Assembly: GCA_019636385.1 (NCBI GenBank)
Contig: JAHBXT010000004.1
Location: 186,001 to 250,000, forward strand
DNA: 64,000 bases
Direction of reading: 5' to 3'
Origin: Pirellulaceae bacterium
GTDB lineage: Bacteria; Planctomycetota; Planctomycetia; Pirellulales; Pirellulaceae
This document shows, one piece after another, positions 36,101 to 43,749 of this stretch (position 1 is its first letter; every line of letters begins with the position of its first letter). Below the pieces are notes generated by a model that was not told the DNA's origin, searched no databases, and saw nothing but the letters and a program-made list of their open reading frames with translations. The translations under genes were made by a program, and so were the position numbers.

Positions 36101-36501
36101 GAGTGCACTAGGGGTTGGCGACGTTCGACGTTCGTGGCGGTTTCTGCGGCCTAATTCCCAGACCGTCAGAGCTCATCATGGAGCGCCAGCGAAGCGAATG
36201 CCGTAGAGATAGTCACCATTGATTGCATGGCAATTATGGTGCACCAACCCACCGCATCGGCGAATTCGGCCGATAGACCCTGCCAAGTTGAAGGCAAGAT
36301 TCGATCAGTAAGCCGAAAATGGTACTTTTGTTGCCAACAGGTGTCAACGCGAGATAACCGCCGATTCAGGGTATTCTCGGTCAAGTTGTGTCAACAAAGC
36401 TGGAGAGTTTTGAAAACAGCCCCACCCTCTGGCGACGGTAGCTAGCTGGGCGGAGGTAGCTGCCTGATTTTAGGACACTGGCCGTGTAAAGGCAGCTCTG
36501 C
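36101..36501. other. 401-bp region upstream of nusA
   Basis: No gene is supported; a 72-codon minus-strand frame (36166-36384) has no RimP resemblance. At 36425-36450 there is a reverse-oriented copy of the GTAGCTACCGTCGCCAGA repeat family. The region should hold the nusA promoter. Confidence 0.45.
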
Positions 36502-37830
36502 TCAGCCAGTTTGGGCTCGGACGACGGCCACGCTAGCGGCTTGGCCCTGAAGCGTGTAACTGCAATGCACAACGCCATTACCCGGCAATTGACCGGTCTG
36601 CGCGGGTTGCCACCGAGCTTCCGGAATCAATTGTTTGAGATTGCGAATGCCAAATAGTTGCTGCTTGTCCAAGGCCAGCAGACTGCAAACCAACTCCACG
36701 GCCGCCGCTCCGGCTCCCAAATTGCCAAAGTAACTCTTGGCCGCCGTGACAGGCGCGGTGTACCCCAAGTCCTGATACAAATCGGTGATGGCCGCCGCTT
36801 CGGAACGATCCCCGCCTGTCATACTCAGCCCCTGAGCATGCAAGTGCCAATCCTGCCCGAGGGCACCACCGGCGCGGCCAACCGTCAGTTTCAGCGATTG
36901 CGCAATGGCCATTCGCAGGTGGTCGCGATCGGCTGCTGGGCAGACCATCGACTCGCCCCAACCTACGATCTCGCCCCACACCTTGGCTCCCCGTGCCTGA
37001 GCATGCTCCAGTGACTCCAGCATTACCGCTCCGGCACCTTCGCCCAGAACCATCCCATCACGGCTGGCATCAAACGGACGCGACATGGTCGATGGATCCG
37101 GCTGCGACGACGCATATTCGTCAATCAGCGTGACGTGCAGCGTTCGCAGCGGATGAATGCGGCTGCCCGTTGAACCCACCAGCATCACGTCGGCGCAACC
37201 GCGCTGAATGATCGAAGCAGCTTCGGCCAACGATAAATTCCAACTGGCCTCACGCACCGTAATAGCATTATTGGGTCCGCGAAAGTCATTATAGATCGAC
37301 ACGTGACTGTTGGGCATGTTGGGCAGATACTTCAACAGCCACAAGGGGTTGACTTTCGGCAATCCCTGCTGTGGCCAAGCTTCAACCCATCCTGACAGAT
37401 CGTTACGTGACGGCTGGCAATGCTGCCGACAGTTTCGCAAACCGTCGGCATACTCCTCTGGTCGAGTCAAGATGTAGTCACAGCCGAACAAGCATCCGCA
37501 GTGCTCCGGATTGCGTTGGTCTCCCAGACCACTATGCGACAAAGCCTTCTGCGCGGCTGCGACGCCCATCTCAATTTCCCGGCACATGACCTTCATGTTT
37601 TTCTTGATGGACCGCTGCAACGACTTCTCGAGCGGCCCATAGTTTTCGATGTCGCCGGTAAACTCCTTGCACTCGGCTCCGTACTTCACCGGCAGCGATG
37701 CCGTCGGCAAGCTCTCAATCGGCGAGATCCCAGAGTGACCGGCCAGCAGGTTGTCCCACAAATTGTCTAGCTCACAGCCCAGGGGACTGACCACGCCCAG
37801 GCCAGTGATGACGACTCGTGACTTGCTCAT
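36502..37830 (-). CDS. ketosynthase-fold protein lacking the catalytic Cys-His-His
   Basis: This 442-residue protein has the overall fold sequence of FabF (KAS II): MSKSRVVITGLGVVSPLGC at the start, SRPFDASRDGMVLGEGAGAV in the middle and the conserved Lys in TAAKS. Ungapped alignment by eye to E. coli FabF (GPSISIATACTSGVHNIGHA and following) places Glu194 at the nucleophilic Cys163, Gln333 at His303 and Asn370 at His340. All three catalytic residues are therefore replaced while neighbouring structure is kept. Such substitution resembles chain-length-factor partners (Cys to Gln) but the triple change is unusual. It lies 63 bp downstream of the alpha-CTD gene. It is probably a non-condensing partner or scaffold. 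Confidence 0.88.
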   Translation of the reverse strand: MSKSRVVITGLGVVSPLGCELDNLWDNLLAGHSGISPIESLPTASLPVKYGAECKEFTGDIENYGPLEKSLQRSIKKNMKVMCREIEMGVAAAQKALSHSGLGDQRNPEHCGCLFGCDYILTRPEEYADGLRNCRQHCQPSRNDLSGWVEAWPQQGLPKVNPLWLLKYLPNMPNSHVSIYNDFRGPNNAITVREASWNLSLAEAASIIQRGCADVMLVGSTGSRIHPLRTLHVTLIDEYASSQPDPSTMSRPFDASRDGMVLGEGAGAVMLESLEHAQARGAKVWGEIVGWGESMVCPAADRDHLRMAIAQSLKLTVGRAGGALGQDWHLHAQGLSMTGGDRSEAAAITDLYQDLGYTAPVTAAKSYFGNLGAGAAAVELVCSLLALDKQQLFGIRNLKQLIPEARWQPAQTGQLPGNGVVHCSYTLQGQAASVAVVRAQTG

Positions 37831-37893
37831 CGAAAATATTCAACAACGAAGGATGCGTCCAGGAAGGTGGCGATATAGTTTCCTCAACCCGCC

Positions 37894-38175
37894 TTAATTG
37901 CCAACCTCAGCGGGACTACGTTGAGGCCGATAATAGCCAATTTTTTCCAGAGCCAAATAGACTTCCTCCAAGGTTTTTTCGCCGAAATTGGAAATACTCA
38001 ACAGCTCCTTGGGGGTGCTGCGAAGCAGGTCTCGCACGGTGAAAATGCCTTTTTCTTCAAGGCAATTGGTGGTGCGTACCGTCAAGCCAATTTCAGCGGT
38101 GCTTAAGTCCAATTGCTCGCGCAAGCGGCGAGCTTTCTCTTCGGCCTGACTAATGGGAATGCGTGTCCGCGCCAT
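37894..38175 (-). CDS. stand-alone RNA polymerase alpha C-terminal domain protein
   Basis: This 93-residue protein is essentially one alpha-CTD without the alpha N-terminal dimerisation domain. The match to E. coli alpha is IGLTVRTTNCLEEKGIFTVR to DLTVRSANCLKAEAIHYIGD, then LLSISNFGEKTLEEVYLALE. By this alignment the UP-element contacts Arg265, Asn268, Gly296 and Lys298 are conserved, and Lys271 is Glu. A basic N-terminal helix (RTRIPISQAEEKARRLREQL) precedes it. It may bind DNA or compete with or replace the alpha-CTD at some promoters. It is adjacent to the ketosynthase-fold gene and 281 bp from the divergent helicase gene. Confidence 0.87.
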   Translation of the reverse strand: MARTRIPISQAEEKARRLREQLDLSTAEIGLTVRTTNCLEEKGIFTVRDLLRSTPKELLSISNFGEKTLEEVYLALEKIGYYRPQRSPAEVGN

Positions 38176-38456
38176 GATTGGGATCCCTCCAAATCTTAGT
38201 CGTGAAATTCGCCGAACCTCAGCTCAGCGAACAGAAATTGAGTGAGCACGGAAGTTAGGCTGCAACGGCCACACGATCCGGCACGACCGATCGAGCGATT
38301 CCTTCCGCCTCTACCTCTGGGTTGCATGAACGGGATAATATAAACGTCAACCACCAGCACTGGAGGCACTAGCCGTCGTCATCGTCCACAAAATGCCGAA
38401 CTTTTTTGGCGATTGCTAGCAACACCCTGGCCTCCTCTTAAATTCGGGAAAGCGTT

Positions 38457-40805
38457 ATGAGCTCGACAAACCTGTTAGCTGGATTGAATAGCTCGCAGCG
38501 AACAGCGGTAACTCATTTGGACGGGCCGCTGCTGATTCTAGCCGGCCCAGGCAGTGGCAAGACGCGGGTCATTACGCAGCGCGTGGCCTACATGATCGAT
38601 CAGGGCATTGCACCGCAGCATATTCTGGGGCTGACGTTTACCAACAAAGCAGCCAGTGAAATGCGGCAGCGCGTCCAGCGGCTGGTCGGTCGCGACGATG
38701 TCTGGCTGGGAACCTTTCACGGCTTCTGCGTGCGACTGCTCCGGCGCTACGCGCGCTTGGTTGGCCTACCTGAAAACTTCAGCATCTACGACACCGATGA
38801 TTCGCACGCCTGCCTTAAACAGGCTCTGGCTGAAGCCAAATTCGAGCTGACTCACACCAGCCTGGGGGCTCTAGCCCAACGGATCAGCTACTTCAAGAAT
38901 CGACTGGTAACACCCGAAGTCTTGGAGTCTGAAGCTCTAAGTAGCAGCGAGTATCAGGTAGCGCAAGTCTATCCTTTCTACCAACGCGCTCTGCTGCGCT
39001 GCGGAGCTGCCGACTTTGACGATTTATTGCTGCATACCGCCCTGCTGCTCAGGCAGCACGCGTCGGTCCGCGAACAACTGGACCGGCAGTTCCAATATGT
39101 CATGGTAGACGAATACCAAGACACGAACCTGGCTCAATACGTGATCCTTCGCCATCTGTGCGTGGACAATCGCAATCTGGCGGCCACCGGCGACCCGGAT
39201 CAATCGATCTACGGCTGGCGCGGTGCCAATTTAAAAAACGTGACGCATTTGGAACGCGACTACCACGACCTGAAGATTGTCCGCTTAGAGGACAACTATC
39301 GCAGCACTCCAGAAATCTTGTCTGCCGCTGACTGCCTGATTCAGAACAATCAGTATCGCAAACACAAGCAACTCGTCCCTAGCCGTGCGGGCGGCCACAA
39401 AGTACGCTTGGCTATCTACCCGAACGCTCGCGCCGAAGCCGAAGACATTGGCCAGCAGATCGCCACACTAGTCAGCCAAGGCGAGAATCGGCTAAGCGAC
39501 TTTGGCATCCTGTATCGCACCAATGCTCAGTCGCGCCTGATCGAACAGGCCATGCTGCGACGACAATTGCCCTATCAGCTCGTCGGTGGCTTTCGATTCT
39601 ACCTGCGCAAGGAAATCAAGGACCTGATCGCCTACCTGTTACTTCTGTACAACAGCGATGACGACATCGCCTTGCAGCGTATCATCAATGTTCCACCGCG
39701 TGGCATCGGCAAGCAAACGCTGCAGCGCATCGGGCAATTGGCCAGCAGCCAGGATTGCGGACTCCTACAGGCTTGCCGCAACGCAGTGCAGCAGAACCAT
39801 TTTCCCAAGAAGACCACCGCTGCGCTGCGCGGATTCTTGGAACTGTACGACCAGCTTTCCCGAAAGACCTGCGATTCGCTGACAGCCCTACTGCAGTCGG
39901 TGCTGGAAGAAACCGACTATCGAGGGTACCTGGCCAAACAACGCCTGGAAGATAGCGATCGCCACGAGCTATTGCAAAATATCGACGAACTGTTAGCCGA
40001 AGCCTACGATCTGGATGCAGTCCAGCATGAAGATCGGCCTGCGCTGGAGCGGTTCTTGGAGGTGGTGGCTCTGCAGTCGGATACCGACAGATTGGCTACG
40101 GGCAGCGATATGGTCACACTAATGACACTCCATGCCGCCAAGGGACTTGAATTTCGCAATTTGTACATCGTGGCCGTCGAGGAGAACATTCTGCCGCACG
40201 CTCGCAGCCGCGACGACGCCGGTCAGCTTGAAGAGGAACGGCGGTTGCTGTTCGTAGGCATTACCCGTGCGCAAGATCGCCTGCAACTCAGTTACGCCCT
40301 CAATCGCGGATTTGCCGGCAGCGGCGGTTCGGGCATCCCGAGCTCATTCCTGATGGAGTTGCCTAGACACGAGATGGTCATCGTTGACCACTGCGATCGC
40401 AGTTCGTCCATGGCGCAGTGGGATGGTAGTGATACAGACGACTGGGCTCGCCAAGATGGCCCAGACTACGATGAAGCCTGCCAACTACCACATGAAGTCG
40501 ACGCGGCCGTCCAATACGACGACGATTGTCAGTTGCCTGAAGAAGAACTGCGTCAGCGCATCGGCCGTCGCCGCACGGCGTCCAGCAGCGGCCGGCTGAT
40601 GGTCGCCTCGCAGCTCGCAACCAGCGGCACCAATTGGTCCGCTTTCCAACCCGGTTGTAAAGTTTCCCATCCCCAGTGGGGCACCGGGCAAATCATCTCC
40701 ACTACTGGCCACGGTCCCAAGCGCTCCGTCACCGTCCGCTTCAGTGACGACCAACAAGCGCGCACCTTCCGCCTCTCCCACGCCCAGCTCCAATTAGAAG
40801 AATAG
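38457..40805 (+). CDS. UvrD/PcrA/Rep-type DNA helicase
   Basis: This is a 782-residue superfamily 1A 3'-5' DNA helicase. Motifs in order: Q-motif LLAGLNSSQRTAV, Walker A AGPGSGKT (29-36), Ia FTNKAASEMRQRV, III-IV region with VDEYQDTN (about 217-225), TGDPDQSIYGWRGA, VRLEDNYRSTPEIL, and motif V-VI TLHAAKGLEFRNLYIVAVEE and RRLLFVGITRAQDRL. The C-terminus has a PcrA-like tail ending VSHPQWGTGQIISTTGHG. It acts in repair or replication; UvrD and PcrA cannot be separated by eye. It is monocistronic and divergent from the alpha-CTD gene. Confidence 0.95.
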   Translation: MSSTNLLAGLNSSQRTAVTHLDGPLLILAGPGSGKTRVITQRVAYMIDQGIAPQHILGLTFTNKAASEMRQRVQRLVGRDDVWLGTFHGFCVRLLRRYARLVGLPENFSIYDTDDSHACLKQALAEAKFELTHTSLGALAQRISYFKNRLVTPEVLESEALSSSEYQVAQVYPFYQRALLRCGAADFDDLLLHTALLLRQHASVREQLDRQFQYVMVDEYQDTNLAQYVILRHLCVDNRNLAATGDPDQSIYGWRGANLKNVTHLERDYHDLKIVRLEDNYRSTPEILSAADCLIQNNQYRKHKQLVPSRAGGHKVRLAIYPNARAEAEDIGQQIATLVSQGENRLSDFGILYRTNAQSRLIEQAMLRRQLPYQLVGGFRFYLRKEIKDLIAYLLLLYNSDDDIALQRIINVPPRGIGKQTLQRIGQLASSQDCGLLQACRNAVQQNHFPKKTTAALRGFLELYDQLSRKTCDSLTALLQSVLEETDYRGYLAKQRLEDSDRHELLQNIDELLAEAYDLDAVQHEDRPALERFLEVVALQSDTDRLATGSDMVTLMTLHAAKGLEFRNLYIVAVEENILPHARSRDDAGQLEEERRLLFVGITRAQDRLQLSYALNRGFAGSGGSGIPSSFLMELPRHEMVIVDHCDRSSSMAQWDGSDTDDWARQDGPDYDEACQLPHEVDAAVQYDDDCQLPEEELRQRIGRRRTASSSGRLMVASQLATSGTNWSAFQPGCKVSHPQWGTGQIISTTGHGPKRSVTVRFSDDQQARTFRLSHAQLQLEE

Positions 40806-40813
40806 ACACCAGA

Positions 40814-40839
40814 TTGCTACGTTCGCCAGAGCGTGGGGG
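40814..40839 (+). repeat. dispersed GTAGCTAC-type palindromic repeat
   Basis: TTGCTACGTTCGCCAGAGCG and the following TGGGGG match the dispersed intergenic family with core GCTAC(n)TCGCCAGA. It sits just past the helicase stop codon, in the 218-bp gap before rpmE. Confidence 0.5.
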
Positions 40840-41023
40840 AACGCAGCATTCGCGAAAGGCGCGTTTCACAGACCTTAGGCTCGAGCCAAGCCAACAAACA
40901 CCCATTCGGGTGGGCCATTTGGGATTGAGCCAGCCTGGGATCGGGGGTAGCATTTCTTGGTTCTGTGTTTGTGCTTTAGACCCACATGTTTTTCCAAATT
41001 AGCCAGACCCTACGAGACTAGCA

Positions 41024-41266
41024 ATGAAGGCGGACATTCACCCCAAATATCAAGAGACCACCGTGACCTGCGGCTGTGGCAATTCCTTCAAGACGCGCAG
41101 CATTCGACCTGAACTGAAAGTGGACATTTGCAGCGTCTGCCACCCGTTTTACACGGGCAAGCTGAAGTTCGTCGACACGGCGGGACGCATTGAGAAATTC
41201 CAGAACAAGTTCGCAGCCGGCACCTACGCCAGCTTGCAAAAGCCCAAGAAGGCCAAGAAGAAGTAG
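41024..41266 (+). CDS. rpmE: 50S ribosomal protein L31 (zinc-binding form)
   Basis: This 80-residue protein begins MKADIHPKYQETTVTCGCGN, and carries four Cys in the zinc-binding L31 pattern (Cys16, Cys18, Cys36, Cys39: CGC and CSVCHPFYTGKLKFVDT). It ends in a Lys-rich tail (KPKKAKKK), slightly longer than usual. The ORF is short but unmistakable. The zinc-type form implies that a zinc-independent paralogue could exist elsewhere. It is followed by prfA after a hairpin-rich gap. Confidence 0.95.
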   Translation: MKADIHPKYQETTVTCGCGNSFKTRSIRPELKVDICSVCHPFYTGKLKFVDTAGRIEKFQNKFAAGTYASLQKPKKAKKK

Positions 41267-41386
41267 CTGATTCCGCCTGGGAATTGCACAGGGCCAGACA
41301 TCGCCCGCAAATGCAATTCACGTCAACTGGGCCGCTCCGGCCATGCAGGGGATGTTTTCAAGGCGGACTAGACGCACTGTCTCCCA

Positions 41387-41420
41387 GTAGCCCGCGTGAT
41401 TCCCTTCACGGCGGGCTACG
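41387..41420. repeat. GC-rich inverted repeat downstream of rpmE
   Basis: GTAGCCCGCGTG (41387-41398) pairs with CACGGCGGGCTAC (41408-41420) with one bulged G, leaving a 9-nt loop. No T-run follows, so it is not a classical intrinsic terminator, although it sits 120 bp after the rpmE stop. Confidence 0.6.
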
Positions 41421-41430
41421 CGTGCTTAAG

Positions 41431-41460
41431 TAGCGACCGTCGCCAGACGGTGGCGAGCGA
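41431..41460 (+). repeat. dispersed GTAGCTAC-type palindromic repeat
   Basis: GTAGCGACCGTCGCCAGACG and the following GTGGCGAGCG match the dispersed family; TCGCCA-GACGG-TGGCGA forms a local hairpin. It is one of three palindromes within 150 bp between rpmE and prfA. Confidence 0.6.
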
Positions 41461-41487
41461 TGTATTGCTCCGCATTGTAATTTCACA

Positions 41488-41537
41488 ACCCGCTGCGCTA
41501 GCCCGGGAATGGACCAGTCCTCGCTAGCGCAGCGGGT
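41488..41537. repeat. perfect 15-bp inverted repeat upstream of prfA
   Basis: ACCCGCTGCGCTAGC (41488-41502) is perfectly complementary to GCTAGCGCAGCGGGT (41523-41537) with a 20-bp loop. Its left arm recurs almost exactly inside the CusC-like coding sequence near 56.35 kb. It ends 24 bp before the prfA ATG, so a stem could influence prfA translation or be a mobile palindrome. Confidence 0.8.
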
Positions 41538-41561
41538 GACGCCCCCTCCAAGAAGCCACGC

Positions 41562-42641
41562 ATGAACGTCCGTCAAGAACTGGAAGCCAAACTCAAGCGA
41601 TTTGAAGAGTTGGAAGCTCAAATGGGCTCGCCAGAAGTGTTGGCCGACTCGGCGCGTATGGCCGCTGTAGCTCGCGAACACGGCTCGCTGATCAAGCTGG
41701 CTGGAAAAATCCGCGCTTACAAGAAACTGTCTGGCGACATTAGCGGACTGCTGGAAATGGCCAGCAGCCAAGACCCGGAAGAACGCGTAATGGCCGAAGA
41801 CGAACTGGCCGATCTGCGAGCCCAACGCGAAGCGTTGTGGAACGAACTGCTGGAAATGACCGTCGGAGGCGAGGACGCCAATCGCTCGCGGTGCGTGATG
41901 GAAATCCGGGCCGGTACAGGCGGTGAAGAAGCGGCTTTATTTGCTCGTGATCTTTACGAAATGTACCGTCGCTATGCCGATGCCAAGGGCTGGAAGATCG
42001 AAGTGATGGATATGAGCACGTCCGAACGCGGCGGCTTTAAGGAAGTCGTCTTCGGCGTCGAAGGCGATGGGGTCTACCGTGAACTGCAATTTGAAAGTGG
42101 GGGGCATCGCGTCCAGCGCGTCCCAGAAACGGAAGCTCAAGGCCGCGTGCACACGTCCGCTGCAACCGTGGCCGTGCTGGCCGAACCCGAGGACGTGGAA
42201 GTGGATTTGAAAAAAGACGACTATCGCATCGACAAGTTTTGCGCATCAGGCCCCGGTGGACAGCATGTCAACAAGACCGAATCGGCGATTCGCCTGACTC
42301 ACTTTGAAACCGGCATCGTCGTCCAGTGCCAGGACGAGAAGAGCCAACTCAAGAATCTAGCCAAGGCGCTGCGTGTGCTCAAAAGCCGTATTTACGATTT
42401 CCATCGGCAACAAGAACTACAAAAGCGTGCCGATACCCGCAAGACGCTCATCGGCTCAGGTGATCGCAGCCAACGCATTCGCACCTACAATTTTCCTCAG
42501 AATCGCTTGACCGATCATCGCATCAATTTGACGCTCTACAAACTCGACCAAATCATGGCCGGCGATATGTCTCCAGTCAGCAAGGCACTGCTGGAATACG
42601 AACGCGACCAATTGCGCGACGGGGGGGTACAGGACGAATGA
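41562..42641 (+). CDS. prfA: peptide chain release factor 1
   Basis: RF1 recognises UAG and UAA stop codons. The 359-residue protein has the helical domain 1, MEIRAGTGGEEAALFARDLY and the GGQ loop GPGGQHVNKTESAIRL (near 230). After GGQ come QCQDEKSQLKNLAKALRVL and the late segment NFPQNRLTDHRINLTLYKLD, typical for RF1. The PxT/PVT anticodon-mimic region lies in VHTSAATVAVLAEPEDVEV and nearby. Length and order are normal. prmC overlaps its stop by 4 bp (ATGA), and it modifies the GGQ Gln in known systems. Confidence 0.97.
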   Translation: MNVRQELEAKLKRFEELEAQMGSPEVLADSARMAAVAREHGSLIKLAGKIRAYKKLSGDISGLLEMASSQDPEERVMAEDELADLRAQREALWNELLEMTVGGEDANRSRCVMEIRAGTGGEEAALFARDLYEMYRRYADAKGWKIEVMDMSTSERGGFKEVVFGVEGDGVYRELQFESGGHRVQRVPETEAQGRVHTSAATVAVLAEPEDVEVDLKKDDYRIDKFCASGPGGQHVNKTESAIRLTHFETGIVVQCQDEKSQLKNLAKALRVLKSRIYDFHRQQELQKRADTRKTLIGSGDRSQRIRTYNFPQNRLTDHRINLTLYKLDQIMAGDMSPVSKALLEYERDQLRDGGVQDE

Positions 42642-43525
42642 GCACTGCCGAGGCCTGGACCAATGGCAAACTGCTGACCTGGACAGCAGACTACCTCAAG
42701 AAGCATGGCTCTACCTCTCCCCGTCTAGACGCCGAAGTTCTCCTGGCGCACGCCCAGGGCTGCCAACGCATCGGGCTGTATACCGCTTTTGAACAGGAGC
42801 CGAGCGACGAGATACGTACCGCCTTTCGCGAAATGGTACGCCGTCGCGCTGAAGGTACTCCGGTGGCTTACCTAGTTGGCCACAAGGAATTCTACTCGCT
42901 CAGCTTCGAGGTCAATCCGGATGTGCTGATTCCTCGGCCTGAGAGCGAATTGTTAGTCGTGGAAGCGCTCGATCTGGCCAAATCTTTGAATCCTCAAAAT
43001 GGTCGTGTGCTCGAAATCGTCGACATCGGCACCGGATCGGGCTGCATCGCCATCGCCATCGCCAAACACTGCCCGGGCTGCCGTGTGACCGCCGTCGATA
43101 TCTCCCCAGAAGCCATCGGGTTGGCTCGACGCAACGTTCAGCGACATGGCATCGACGATAGGCAGCTAAAACTCGTCCAGGGCGACATGCTAAACTGGTG
43201 TCAGGCCGATGAACAATTCGATCTGATCGTCAGCAATCCTCCCTATGTTTCGCAGGACGAGTACCAACAACTGGCCCGCACCGTGCGCGACTTCGAACCG
43301 CGGACGGCATTGGTCGCCGAACCCACGCCCGCTGACCTGCTGTCGAAGCTGATTACTCAAGCTGGTCAGCGGCTGCGCAGCGGGGGATATCTGGTTTTTG
43401 AACTCTCACCCATGTTAGCGCCGCAGGTCCAGCAGATGGTGACTCAGCCCGCACTGTGGGAACCGCACCGCATTCGCAAGGACTTGGCAGGCTTGGCCCG
43501 CGTCGTCATCCTGAAGAAATTATGA
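42638..43525 (+). CDS. prmC: release factor glutamine methyltransferase PrmC
   Basis: PrmC N5-methylates the GGQ glutamine of RF1/RF2. The 295-residue protein has the N-terminal helical domain (DYLKKHGSTSPRLDAEVLLA), the domain junction LVGHKEFYSLSFEVNPDVLI with PRPESELLV, the SAM-binding segment VDIGTGSGCIAIAIA (about 128-142) and the signature NPPY (near 200). The 4-bp overlap with prfA indicates translational coupling. Identification is certain. Confidence 0.96.
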   Translation: MSTAEAWTNGKLLTWTADYLKKHGSTSPRLDAEVLLAHAQGCQRIGLYTAFEQEPSDEIRTAFREMVRRRAEGTPVAYLVGHKEFYSLSFEVNPDVLIPRPESELLVVEALDLAKSLNPQNGRVLEIVDIGTGSGCIAIAIAKHCPGCRVTAVDISPEAIGLARRNVQRHGIDDRQLKLVQGDMLNWCQADEQFDLIVSNPPYVSQDEYQQLARTVRDFEPRTALVAEPTPADLLSKLITQAGQRLRSGGYLVFELSPMLAPQVQQMVTQPALWEPHRIRKDLAGLARVVILKKL

Positions 43526-43749
43526 AACCGTTGACATTATTTGTAGGCTGGGGCCAGTTCGTAGGGGTGTGAAGCAAGTCGCCAGCACGTGTTGGGTTAC
43601 ATCGGCAATACACATAGTACGTCGATTCAAATTTGAACTGCCACACCGCGCCGACCTGCCGAACACACCACCGGCTTGTGCCCACCATACACCCTACTTC
43701 AAACCGCTGAAACGTTACGATTTTCACTTTTGCTAGAAAGCTCAGCCTT

